From assembly GCF_030463565.1 (NCBI RefSeq), contig NC_134643.1, forward strand, positions 217,424,583 through 217,488,582: DNA of 64,000 nucleotides, written 5' to 3'. How positions within the stretch are numbered: the stretch's first letter is position 1; each line of letters starts with the position of its first letter. This stretch comes from Pelecanus crispus. Its lineage: Eukaryota > Chordata > Aves > Pelecaniformes > Pelecanidae. Both the position numbers and the translations under genes were made by a program. The notes under the pieces were generated by a model, which saw only the letters and a list, made by a program, of their open reading frames with translations, was not told where the DNA came from and did no database searches. Positions 51,101 to 59,966 of the stretch are shown in pieces.

Positions 51101-54100
51101 CTCTCCTACCATGCTGTGTAGTGTGAGACGTGTATTTGTGTGCTATGAAGTAGAGTATTTTCTTAACCATTTGGTGATTGTTGTTTTTTAGTGACTATTT
51201 TACTCAAGAGAAAACAAACAGGCTTAACAGAAAACAGTTCCAGATGGGTATTTTCTTTGGTCTTGGTTCTTTTTACATTACCTAGCAAATTACTGATGAA
51301 AGGAAGTCCTCTTTCCCCTTCACCTCTCCTGATCCTCACAGTGGTAGTGTTCTGCTCATTCCTCCCAAGACCATCAGTCCTAGAGCCCCACTGTATGTGG
51401 CCTCCTGCCCAGAAAATTCTCCTAACTGTCCTCATCACCTCCTTGCTCTAGTTCCTTTCCCCCTGTGTCTCCCATTCTATAACCTCACAATTTTCTTTTA
51501 CTTTTTCCACCAGCCCTTTTGCTGTTGTCTACGCTACCTTGTTTGTATGTTGTACCAGTACTGACACATTAAACACCACAGCCCTGTATTGGGGCAGGAA
51601 GAACGCAAGGAGGCACTCACTGTAAAGAGGTTGAGTTTTGAGCCTGGAGACTGAAGAACTATTCTAGCTATAAGTATCTGATAGGGACTAAGTAGGACCT
51701 ATGAAAGTAGTGAAGTCTCCTAATTTAGGAACAGTTCTTCAGCTGGCTCTGTACTTCTATGTCCTTTATCTTTCTTTCTCAGCTTTTTACTTCTGTGCCA
51801 GTCACCTGTTCTTCTCAACACTTAATTGCTTGCAAGTACAAGAGTGTCTGTAGGAATACATACCGGGCTTTGATTATTCTACACGACTACATGGTGTATA
51901 ATGGTGTCCTATGTGCATAGATCTGCTTTTAATTAGCAGTGATTCCATCTGAGTGAAACAGCATTGAACCATGGTTTATTCTTTTCAGGGTTTCAAACTA
52001 TGACATCTTCTGGTATACACACAACCTTTTCTTTGTCTTCTATATGCTGCTGATGCTGCATGTTTCTGGGTAAGTAAATGGAAAACACTGTCCCTTTTCC
52101 TGAAGCACAACCAGAAAGAGCAGTTCTCTTGATTACTGCCTTTCCTGAGCGCGCTTGTGCACAGTGGGCCAACTTCTTGACAAGATGCTATGTTCTTCAG
52201 TTTTTCAACAGGTTATTGTTTAAATAAAGTTCAGACTATAGCTTGGAGAATTGCATGTTACTGCAGTCATCTAGCACAAACTTCTTCACTTTCAAGTGTA
52301 TTCCTTGTCCATGTTACCAGTTTCTAGTGGGAAATCAAGAAAACATTATTGTTTCTTTTCTGCCCCCTCTTACCTGGCTGCTGAGAGGAGAATGTGAAGC
52401 AAAGTTGTTCGTCCCTTTCTCTTTCCTCTCTACCTTCCATTTTGACTCCTAAGGAGAGGGAAGGAACGACCTCTCCCTAATTATCTCTTTCTCATTGCTG
52501 TGATACAAAATTTACTAGTTTTTCTTCTTGTTTTCATAAACATCAGACCAGTGTTCATGTGCCAGGAAGCTGATGGTCAGGTCTGTATCAGGCACAAGCA
52601 AGCCCAGCTCTACCGCAAGGTAAAGCAGGTTCCACAAGTTACGCTGTGTGAAAATCTGGTCCATTAACGTCTCTGAAGTTTCCTTTGTGGATGTAGGTGC
52701 AGAGATTGGTATAGGGAAGGGAAGATGTATTTGTATGAGGTTTATTTCTCCATGTCATCAAACACCTACTGAAACATGGGGTGCTGGAATGTCTGTGTGA
52801 CACTCAGCATCTCGGCTTAAAGTAAACAGTGAAAGGTAATTAGGCCTAGCAAGATCACAGTAGGAATATGTTATTGAACAAAACAAACGCAGCTTGAGAT
52901 CTGGTGGATTGAAATAATGACTTCAAGACCATTGAAACTCCTGGACACAATTCCAGTTCTCTGTGGATTTGGTTTTGTTTGTTTGGTTGTTTTTTTTGTG
53001 GGTTTTTTTTTTTTTTTCTGTGGCATAGCTATTTTTCATAGCTGGGGAAGATGGATCTAACCTGTTCTCCCCATCCTGGGGCAGAATGAACTTTTGCTAA
53101 ATTATTCTTGACAGCTGTTTGTCTAACTTCTTGAAAACTTATGGTGACTGAGATCCTGTAACCTCCCTAGGCAATCTGTTCCAGTGATTGCCTTCAGAGT
53201 ATTTTTCATGTCCACCTTAATTTATCTCCTTCACTGTATTATCTTTGCCCGTTGTCTTCCTAACCATGTTGCTTCTTCATGAAGGAAGAAGTCCAGTTGG
53301 AAGTGTTCGCAAACCAAGGCTGCAGGAATACATCAAGCGTTAAACAGGCATCTTCTTGTATGCAGCCTCCTTAATATTGAATTAGAAAGCCTTTCAGTGC
53401 AAATCTAAAAGAACTGAGTGTCAGTTAAAAGTGGGAGAAGAATGAGTCATGGAGAGTGGGAGTCAGTTCAAGTTTAAGATGCCTAAATGTAGGTCTCTAC
53501 ATGTTTTCTAAGTGTCTGTCTCCCATTATAGTCTAATGAGTTCTAATAAATACGGTCAATGGAGCTTTGAGAATGGTTCAGCTAACCTGCTGATACAAAA
53601 ATCTACATTCAAGTGAGCTGGATTGATTTCTGGGCTCCATTGGTGATACTGATTAGAAGATCTCTTCTGAGAATGAAGGAAGCTTAGACACCCACGCTTA
53701 GGTGCCCAAGTGACTCCTATATGGCATGTCTTAGAGATTTGCAGACACATGGCCAGTTACTCTACAAAGCAAGGCATTTCCTGTGGCTGGACTATGTGGG
53801 CAGATTGGGTGAGGATTTACCTGTTTTGGGAGTCTCTCCTTTTGATATTTCCACAGTATTCCTGGATTCTTGTTTTGTTTTGAACTATTATAGGTATGTT
53901 CTCAGCAGTATATAAAGTGATGCAATTCATCTGTCATATGCTATTGGCTTGTTCTTTTGTCCCTACCCTAAGAGAGAAGAGAATCTTTCAGGGAATTATC
54001 CTTAAAGACTTTTGCTGCTCTTCTGCTTCTTGCAATGTGACTTTCAAATATTTTAGTGGCTTAAGGCTTGGTGCATATCTACATTAATTTATCTATATTT

Positions 54101-57100
54101 TAAGCCAGTAATAGCAGCAACAAAAAATAATTTATGTAAAAAGAGAAGCTTGATGTTTCTAGTACCAATGTAAGGAGCTATAAAACATATGAAACATTTG
54201 GAGCCTGATCCTCAGCTGATCCAAATTTGTTATTACTGTGGACTTAAGTGGGTTATGCTGGAGCTGAGAATAAGAGTCACTAGAGTTATCCAAGGATTTA
54301 TCTTAAGATTCTACCCACACTTTGACCTTTAGGAGACCCCACAAACAACTCACCTTGAGTTGAGCAGTGGAAGATGGATGAGAAGATAGGAGCAGTGTAG
54401 TTCCCCATAAAAATATTGAGAACCATTGATCTCTAGCTTATCATCATGAAAATCTCAAGAAATAGTGATAAATGTTTTTCCAGCTCTAGCCAGAAGTTAA
54501 TGTTGTCTCTATTTTGGGAGTGGAAAATTGGGGCAGAATTTGATGTATGCCCATGCAATAGACTACGTGCTGTGTTGCTCAGCCAGTAGGACACTTTCAG
54601 ATGACTTGCCCTTTTTGTCTCTCCCATTTTTGTTTGCTAAGGATGTCTGTCTCCTACTTACTGACATCCACATACTGATTTTTATGTATTCCAACTGTTG
54701 TACGGAATAAATACGTGAGGGTATATCTTAGGCTCCTTAAGATTTGTGCAGAACTCAACCTTTCTGGGAAGGGGTCTTGGGTGTGTAAGACAACTTGCCT
54801 TTCCTTGACAGCTTCAGAAATGGGAGCCATTGCAGCTGCTATTAACAGGCAGCTTTGTCATCCTAGTTCGCCACTCAGTTAGCATGTTTGTAATAGTTTA
54901 AACAAACTAGAGATCACTGGAGGGGATGCTCATGTTTGCAGTTTAGCTATTCATGTCTCAAGGAAAACTCTGAATCCTCTTTTGGGATGTTCTGAGAACA
55001 GAGAAACTGTGACAGCAGCTGGCAGGCATGCACACAAGGTTGACTGAAAAAATATCGCATGTGCTGTGACTTCCAGCTAAATCCATGAGGCACCATAATA
55101 TTTATGGAGCAGGGAACTAACATAACACTAGGGGTATCTGTCACTTTGCAAATATGCGATGACCAACAGTGATGGCAGATGCAAGCGATAGGCATGATTG
55201 GGCAATAAATACAGACAGAAGCATGGGTGTAGGCAAATGGACACTTCCCAAGTGATTCTCCCAGGGTTGGACATGGAGTTCAGAGTGAGCAGGTTTAACT
55301 TCCAAGCTGTACATTATTCACTGGACCGTGCGGGAAGCTTGTTACTAGCTATCAGGACTGCATTTCAGTAGGGAAGATTGCCAGTAGCCTGATGGAACCC
55401 ATTTAAGTTGGGAATATTGCAGATATCCTACTTCTGTCTCTTCTTGTGACTTAAACTCTGTGACTGCTGCTGCTGTGTGTGTACGGTGGGGAGAGGAGTG
55501 GGGAGCATATGTCCTTATGTTTGATCGCGTACTTGAGATGAGCCTTCACCACGTGGCCTAGTGCTCAGAGGGCACGTCTCACCAGATGTTGTGTCAGTGT
55601 GCCTTATTTCCCCACCAGCAGCATCCTATACAGCTGTCATTTAGCCCTTTGTTTTTTTAAATATTCCTCCTTGTGATTTTACTGTTGTCAAATCCAGGTT
55701 TGGAGACAAGTAGTACTTCCAAGGAATTTTATTACTAGTATTATTTGTTCTTCCCCATTTTCAATGATTCATTCATGTGTTGAGATATCACAGAGTGTCT
55801 CAGTTTCCACTTCTTTCTTCATAGTTTCTACCTGCAACTGCAAAGTTCTCACTTCATTTTACTATAAATTTAACTTTAGCTTAGAAAACAAGGACAGACC
55901 CCACAAAATAATTTGCAAGAAAGGTTCCTTGGCTATCACGCAGGACTTTCTTTTTTCCTTCTGTCTATTTGACAAAATGATATTCAAAGGAGCAATTTAT
56001 ACTGTTGTGTGCAAACCTGATAAACACCAAGTAGTTCGAACATTCCTGCAGTTTATGATTTGGCAACTTAGGCCACGGCTGCTACAGATTGCCTTAAAAA
56101 ATGGGGCTTGCTGACTGTAGGGAGGATGAGTGAAAACAGCCTGGGTGCGATTGAACTGGAAATGTGATTATTTAATTTTTTTCAAGACTCCCACAATATG
56201 TCCCCCTTTCAAGCAGTATTAAGCTTGAGGCTGTTCAGTGGAGGAGTGCCAAGTGAGCTGGAAAAGTTAAACCTTGCCTTTAATGACAGAGGGCTCTATT
56301 GTTGCAAAGCTTCGATCTCATTGAAATTCGTGAAAGCAAATGGAATAAAAATTCTCACAGAAGATGAGCCTTGTGACTGCTTTCTAAACCCCTCTCTGAA
56401 TTAAGATAAGTCACTGTCATGGTTTAGCCCCAGCCAGCAACTCAGCACCACGCAGCCGCTCGCTCACTCCCCCTACCCCGGTGGGATGGGGGAGAGAATC
56501 GGAGGAGTAAGAGTGAGAAACACTCCTGGGTTGAGATAAGAACAGTTTAATAATTGAAATAAAGTAAAATAGTAATGATAATAATAACAATATCATAATA
56601 ATGATGATAATAATAATATACAAAGCAAGTGATGCACAATGCAATTGCTCACCACCCGCCGACCGATACCCAGACAGTTCCCGAGCAGCGATCCCTGACC
56701 TCCGTCCAACCCCCCCCAGTTTCTATACTGAGCATGACGCCATATGGTATGGAATAGCCCTTTGGGCAGTTTGGATCAACTATTGTGGCTGTGCCCCCTC
56801 CCAGTTTCTTGTGCGCCTGGCAGAGCATGGGAAGCTGAAAAGTCCTTGACTAGCATCAGCAGTACTTAGCAACAGCTAAACCATCATTGTGTTATCAACA
56901 TTCTTCTCCTACTAAATCCAAAACACAGCACTGTGCCTGCTACTAGGAAGAAAATTAACTCTATCCCAGCTGAAACCAGGACAGTCACTTGGTTTTGACT
57001 CTTACTTCAGTGTCTTTGCTATTTTTATTTTCCTGTAGGGGAGTGCTCAAGTACCAGACCAACTTAGAGGAACACCCTCCTGGTTGCTTTAATCCTAACA

Positions 57101-59698
57101 AAACACTCCGAGAGAACATGACGGTGCCAAAGGCTTTTGAAGAGACGTTTCCTGACTATACTACTGAGGCTTTCCCAGAGGACTTATCAGTACCAGAACC
57201 CTTTGTACAAAATAACTTTATGAGAATTTGTTCCGAGGAACCCAAGTTCCAGTCACACTTCCCAGAGGTCTGTATGATCCGACGTTTCAGGTATTACAAG
57301 CCATGCCAAGTCTTTCAGTCAGCCATAACCACTAATTATTGCTTTTCCAGACCAGATGTTTTAATAATGGAAAATATTATTAAAACCTTTTCAGGCATTC
57401 AAAGATTTGGTGGGGAAAACACAATCTGTATTAAACCTTGAACTGCATTACAATGTGGTGCATAGAATAGGGTGGAAAAATGTCAAGAGATTGGCTGTAA
57501 TGTTCTTTTTTGTACAAAATGATAAGAGATGTATTGGTCTTGCTATAAATGTGACTTTAAATTACAGCGTAGCACTTCAGAGCAAACATTTATATAATAC
57601 ATTCATAAGATCCCTTTGTAAGCATTGTGCGGCAGCAGTTAATTGAAATAATCAAACTCCATTTGTTCTTTTTTACCATGCGGATGCAAGTCCTAATACT
57701 CATTTCTGGGTTGCAGTTGGCTGTGGTTTGGCTTTGTATAGCCTGTTGTTTGCAGACAGGCTTGTTTTATATGTGGCATGGGTAAATGAGTATGATGACA
57801 GTGGGGATAGAAAAGCCTTTTTCTGTTTTCCATTTTCCTTTTGTTTCTTTATGTTTTGTGGCAGCAGCTTTTTCTTCATCCAGTTTTTCTCTTTTCTTTT
57901 GAGGAAAGATGAGCTGGGCTGTATTGGCAAGTAGCCTGAGGAAGTTTGTGAATATGGAGTTCACAAGTCCAAGGCCCACCTTTCAAGGTGGTCCCATAAC
58001 AGGCCTCACAGGAGTTTCTTATTATTATTATAATTGTTTTCTGTAGAACACATATGTCCCATACTAGCTGCAGTGGGAACCCGTTTTACTATGGAGCATG
58101 TAATCATAATACGAAACAGTCAATTCTACATTGAAGTCCTCCAATAAAGTTCTTTGGATTTGTATTTCGTTGTGGTAATACTCCTGAATTACAAGCATCA
58201 GTGTGTATCTGGCTCCATATGACCCACAGGACATCAAGCAGTCATCTCTGGGGCTTAAAATGTCTACTTTAGAGCCATTTATGAGAAGAGAAGAGCCGTG
58301 GAAAGAAATGGCCACTCCGTGTTCTCCTAGCAGCTTGTAACATTATTTTAGCACTTTTTGAGATTTGGAAGTGTTTTATGCACTTAGCGATACCAAGTCT
58401 AAAAAAAAAGGCCTTAGGTCCTGTGAGCTACTGAAGTTTTTAAGCCCAGAGGTGCTTGAGGAAATTAAATACTCTGCTAGTTGCAAGAGATGCTGATGTG
58501 TAACTTCAAAAATTGGGAAGGGAAGATAGATGAGTGCCAAGGGCACTTCAGTGCCATGGCTTGAATGACTGAGCAGATGTGGAATTAGTAGTTAGCTCTG
58601 CTATAAGCTTTTAGTAATTGACTCTTAGGATGGGATTTAGCTGAGCAGCTGCAAATGTCTCCATCTGAGGTAGTCACCTAGGGCTCCCTGTATAATCAGT
58701 GCAGAGAATCAGGGCGTTTCCAGGGCATTATTTGTCTAGCGTACACATCTTCCACAGGGGCAAATGAATCGTGATTCAGAAGTGCCCATTTCTCTCCCTT
58801 GTCTATGATTTTACACTAGCTTAATATAAGCGTGAATTCTATAGCACAATAATTGCTTCCTTCTTATTTTTTTGCTTGTATCTGAGATGATTAAAAGAAG
58901 GTAATAGTCAAATCATGTTGCAAGCCAGAAAGTGTTTTTCCATAAAGGTTAACCAGTTTTATAGTACCCTGGTCTGTTAGATTTTGAAACAGTGTATGTA
59001 CTGTGTCATTCACTGCTGAAACCAATTACAATCTAACTACATAAAACCAGAGAACATGGTTGCAAATGAGGTCATTAGCATTTTGTTCCTGATGAGTTTT
59101 ATGATTGAAATCATTTGTGTTTGTGGATGATGCTGCCGGTGAGACTGATTAAGCCTCCATAATGCGCTTGGATTTCTGCACGTAGAGAGATGTGGAGGTT
59201 ACTTGTGACCAAAACACTATTCCACAATAAGATGTAAAATGAGGTCCTGCAAGCACACATGTAGTTTTGAAATTAGAAAACATAAAATGAAAAGTCTTTG
59301 ATGTAACATAATCTTTGTTCTCCCATAGACCTGGTTTTGGATTTCTGGACCTCTGTGCTTGTACTGTGTGGAAAGGCTGTACCGCTACATCCGCAGCAAT
59401 AAACCAGTCACAATAACTTCAGTGATAAGCCATCCCTCCAATGTCCTTGAAGTAAGGATGATGAAAGATCACTTTAAAGCAAGGCCTGGTCAGGTGAGTT
59501 AATGTGCCCCTAAAAAATCACAGCTGTAGCACTGTCTATAGGGATGATTTTTACTTTGTACGTACTAAGCCATCACTGAATGTTTTGAACATATCTTTTC
59601 TATCATTTTATTTTCTCTGGCTGATTTTGTTTCAGTATGTTATTCTGCACTGTCCAAGGGTGTCCGCACTGGAAAGCCATCCATTCACCCTTACAATG
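26722..59698 (+). CDS. NOX4: NADPH oxidase 4, coding exons 1-11 of a 3'-incomplete gene
   Basis: NOX4 is a membrane flavocytochrome that moves electrons from NADPH through FAD and two hemes to O2. It works with p22phox (CYBA) and mainly releases H2O2. Eleven exons join in one frame (1086 nt, 362 codons); all junctions are GT-AG and phases match. Visible landmarks are six hydrophobic segments, heme histidine pairs H105/H119 and H194/H207 (spacing 14 and 13, as in the NOX family), an E-loop (about 210-286) with H222 and two cysteines (C226, C274), and FAD motif HPFT (356-359). The long E-loop and the N-terminal [13 protein letters not shown] identify NOX4 rather than NOX1-3. Human NOX4 is 578 aa, so about 220 C-terminal residues with the NADPH-binding domain lie beyond the window. 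The ATG has A at -3 and G at +4. No frameshift or internal stop is seen, so the gene looks functional. Confidence 0.96.
27544..27639 (+). CDS. NOX4: NOX4 coding exon 2
   Basis: Encodes residues 20-51, phase 0 to phase 0. It begins [17 protein letters not shown], which forms the first transmembrane helix, followed by an aromatic-rich loop ([15 protein letters not shown]). The acceptor follows a T-rich tract ending TAG. The donor GTGAGT is close to consensus. Intron 1 before it is 765 bp, and intron 2 after it is 12.4 kb. Confidence 0.95.
30140..30265 (+). repeat. Possible MIR-like fragment
   Basis: CGACCTTGAACAAGATACTT followed by CTGTAAAAAGGCAC resembles a decayed MIR core. NOX4 intron 2. 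Weak. Confidence 0.35.
30430..30605 (+). mobile_element. Old diverged CR1 3' end, plus strand
   Basis: Recognisable by TCCCTGGAGGTTTTCAA, CCTGAGCAA, GAGCAGGAGGTTGGA and AGGTCCCTTCCAACC in the expected order, then a decayed tail. It lies in NOX4 intron 2. The divergence suggests an old CR1 subfamily. Confidence 0.7.
31831..31856. repeat. TA/TG-rich short repeat
   Basis: Alternating ATGTATATATGTG and TATATATATATG in NOX4 intron 2. Confidence 0.85.
32544..33695 (+). mobile_element. Long solo LTR (1.15 kb) of an avian endogenous retrovirus
   Basis: Starts TGTACTGGGTTTGCAAGG and ends GGTCAACCCACCACA. It is flanked by AGGG on both sides (32540-32543, 33696-33699), or AAGGG if the right end is drawn one base earlier. 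The centre is GC-rich with a degenerate minisatellite. AATAAA at 33505-33510 is a plausible LTR polyadenylation signal. No gag, pol or env is present. It sits in NOX4 intron 2 in sense orientation. Long frames inside are not retroviral proteins. Confidence 0.85.
32960..33290 (+). repeat. Degenerate minisatellite inside the LTR
   Basis: About seven copies of a core like GACCCACGCTGGAGCAG, at roughly 32973, 33026, 33079, 33129, 33178, 33223 and 33268. Spacing is about 45-53 bp. Several copies are separated by CCCCGTGG or CCCATGGGA words. GC-rich and likely variable in length. Confidence 0.75.
34553..34624. repeat. Perfect 36-bp tandem duplication
   Basis: Two identical 36-bp units (34553-34588, 34589-34624), each starting GCAGAAGACTGAAGTTGAAT, in NOX4 intron 2. 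Lack of any difference between units points to a recent duplication or an active minisatellite. Confidence 0.97.
36528..36544. repeat. T17 homopolymer
   Basis: Seventeen T residues following CTCTC in NOX4 intron 2. Confidence 0.9.
36904..37285 (+). mobile_element. CR1 3' end with doubled 3' module, plus strand
   Basis: Reads through the end of ORF2 ([16 protein letters not shown], then [19 protein letters not shown]). It then has the first 3' module, the linker with TTTTTACTTTCATTA, the second module, and a short tail. It lies in NOX4 intron 2 in sense orientation. Confidence 0.9.
40073..40183 (+). CDS. NOX4: NOX4 coding exon 3
   Basis: Encodes residues 52-88 ([17 protein letters not shown]...LRGSQK), phase 0 at both ends. 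It contains the second transmembrane segment (about residues 62-82) and ends in the basic cytosolic B-loop. The conserved [11 protein letters not shown] block is diagnostic of NOX4. The donor GTAAGT is consensus. Confidence 0.96.
40915..41000 (-). repeat. Possible ancient CR1-like 3' end
   Basis: TTTTAAGGCCAGAAGGGACG resembles the complement of CR1 3' ends seen in reptiles. The rest is too decayed to align by eye. NOX4 intron 3. Confidence 0.3.
41180..41264 (+). CDS. NOX4: NOX4 coding exon 4
   Basis: Encodes residues 89-116 plus one base of codon 117. The basic B-loop ([12 protein letters not shown]) precedes helix 3, where H105 in TFHVTCG is the first predicted heme ligand. In NOX enzymes the basic B-loop contacts the dehydrogenase domain. 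The acceptor is TTATTAG and the donor is GTGAGA. Confidence 0.95.
41908..42005 (+). CDS. NOX4: NOX4 coding exon 5
   Basis: Completes codon 117 and encodes residues 118-149. H119 in LHVAAH is the second predicted heme ligand, and VNALNFS carries an N-F-S sequon at residue 129 in the following loop. The exon ends in phase 0 at GAG before GTGAGC. A second GT lies 5 bases upstream (42001) in the tandem GGTGAGGTGAG. Only the downstream donor keeps frame with exon 6. Confidence 0.93.
42006..43972 (+). other. NOX4: NOX4 intron 5
   Basis: Contains a diverged tRNA-like repeat (42790-42990). Two overlapping frames of about 104-113 codons (42082-42744) show no family features. Confidence 0.85.
42790..42990 (-). 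repeat. Ancient tRNA-like (SINE) fragment, copy 3
   Basis: On the minus strand GCTTGGTGATTAGATCATTC is A-box-like, followed by GTGGAAGTCCTTGG and GGTTGTTGGTCC, which is B-box-like. The other side has GAGTTCAATCCAGAACC. Same family as 11030-11100 and 23555-23690. NOX4 intron 5. Confidence 0.45.
43973..44000 (+). CDS. NOX4: NOX4 coding exon 6 (28-nt microexon)
   Basis: A 28-nt exon encoding DPRKLLFAT plus one base. The acceptor is T-rich and ends CAG, and the donor is GTAAGT. The peptide matches the conserved DPRKLLF stretch before helix 4, and the phase fits both neighbours. A short exon like this is easily missed by automated prediction. Confidence 0.93.
44001..47109 (+). other. NOX4: NOX4 intron 6
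   Basis: Only a short CR1 terminus (46026-46090) is recognised. The rest shows no gene or repeat by eye. Confidence 0.85.
46026..46090 (+). mobile_element. CR1 3'-terminal fragment, plus strand
   Basis: About 65 bp: GGTTGGGCTAGATGACCTC, CCCTTCCAACCCAAAGCAT and two ATTCTATG units. It matches the 3' end of the 6543-7866 type. NOX4 intron 6. Confidence 0.88.
47110..47182 (+). CDS. NOX4: NOX4 coding exon 7
   Basis: Begins by completing a Val codon, then [23 protein letters not shown], and ends with two bases of an Arg codon. This is transmembrane helix 4 (about residues 160-181). The acceptor is TGTTTTAG and the donor is GTAAGA. Both split codons are completed correctly by the adjoining exons. 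Confidence 0.95.
47183..51988 (+). other. NOX4: NOX4 intron 7
   Basis: Contains the partial CR1 at 50309-50572. Frames up to 118 codons occur but none with recognisable domains. Confidence 0.85.
50309..50572 (+). mobile_element. CR1 3' end, plus strand, first 3' module lost
   Basis: Carries the end of ORF2 ([20 protein letters not shown]), then jumps from GGCACTTTGGGACACAG to TCTACCCTTGATTGG. The first 3' module and most of the linker seen in sister copies are absent. It ends in the second module and tail. NOX4 intron 7. Confidence 0.88.
51989..52069 (+). CDS. NOX4: NOX4 coding exon 8
   Basis: Encodes R183 (split) to S209 and two bases of G210. The peptide [15 protein letters not shown] continues to MLHVSG and forms helix 5. 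H194 and H207 are the second heme-ligand pair, spaced 13 as in NOX2. The acceptor is TTTTCAG and the donor is GTAAGT. Confidence 0.96.
52965..53020. repeat. T/G-rich low-complexity tract
   Basis: GGTTTTGTTTGTTTGG and two long T runs separated by GTGGG. NOX4 intron 8. Confidence 0.9.
53140..53300 (-). mobile_element. Probable old CR1 fragment, minus strand
   Basis: Shows the CR1-like block CTCCCTAGGCAATCTGTTCC, then a decayed stretch resembling the complement of the ORF2 end. There is no tail. NOX4 intron 8. Recognised by order of motifs only. Confidence 0.5.
56415..56983 (-). mobile_element. Solo LTR of an avian endogenous retrovirus, antisense in NOX4 intron 8
   Basis: 569 bp, read on the minus strand from TGTCCTGGTTTCAGCTGGG to GGGGCTAAACCATGACA. 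It is flanked by the 5-bp duplication GTCAC (56410-56414 and 56984-56988). It is the same family as 20003-20487; both share the CTCACTC(T)T(A)CTC(C)TCCGATT and GGGGGAGTGAGCG blocks. An ATA/ATG-rich microsatellite lies at 56574-56622. There are no internal retroviral genes. Its right edge is 55 bp from NOX4 exon 9. Confidence 0.92.
57039..57267 (+). CDS. NOX4: NOX4 coding exon 9 (E-loop)
   Basis: Completes G210 and encodes residues 211-286, the extended third extracellular loop special to NOX4. H222 and C226 sit in EHPPGC, and a second Cys (C274) in MRICSEEP. In human NOX4 the corresponding H222, C226 and C270 have been tied to H2O2 rather than superoxide output; here the loop between the cysteines is four residues longer. 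Sequons N-K-T (230) and N-M-T (236) are present. The in-frame donor is GTCTGT, which is weak, and the frame stays open into the intron until a stop at 57439-57441. An antisense LTR ends 55 bp before the exon. Confidence 0.92.
57268..59328 (+). other. NOX4: NOX4 intron 9
   Basis: Begins at a weak GTCTGT donor. The NOX4 frame stays open for 57 codons into it. No repeat was recognised. Confidence 0.85.
59329..59493 (+). CDS. NOX4: NOX4 coding exon 10
   Basis: Encodes residues 287-341, phase 0 at both ends. [20 protein letters not shown] is helix 6 and its cytosolic end. It is followed by [20 protein letters not shown] and a stretch ending FKARPGQ, the start of the FAD-binding beta-barrel. The acceptor is CCCATAG and the donor is GTGAGT. 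Confidence 0.96.
59636..59698 (+). CDS. NOX4: NOX4 coding exon 11 (last in window)
   Basis: Encodes residues 342-362. It contains the HPFT motif (356-359), which in NOX and ferredoxin-reductase-like domains contacts FAD. Intron 10 before it is only 142 bp. The donor is GTAAGA and the exon ends in phase 0. The next exon was not found in the remaining 4.3 kb, so the NADPH-binding half is off the window. Confidence 0.95.
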
Positions 59699-59943
59699 GT
59701 AAGAAATATGATTTTTTTCCTGTACTTTCCCTTTTATTTATATTTGGTAAGCAAATGGCCTTTATTGCCTTCAAGGTGAAAATTCCCTCCAGAAGAGCTT
59801 ATGTTTCATTTATGAGGGTACCAATGAATATGAAATGGGATTATTATTATGCTGTATGCTGGTACTCAATACATATTTATTTTTCTCTACTGTTGAGAAA
59901 ATTATAATGGGAACTTTCTTCAAAGTCTTCCATAAGTGAAAAA

Positions 59944-59966
59944 CAATAATAAATAAATAAATAAAA
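59944..59966. repeat. (AATA)n microsatellite
   Basis: About five AATA units in NOX4 intron 11. Confidence 0.9.

Larger units (their letters stand above)
52070..57038 (+). other. NOX4: NOX4 intron 8
   Basis: Holds a cryptic exon-like segment (52547-52619), a probable old CR1, a T/G tract and the antisense solo LTR next to exon 9. Confidence 0.88.

Noticed and set aside
56576..56625. ATA/ATG microsatellite as an independent feature
   Set aside because: It is internal to the LTR at 56415-56983 and is mentioned there.
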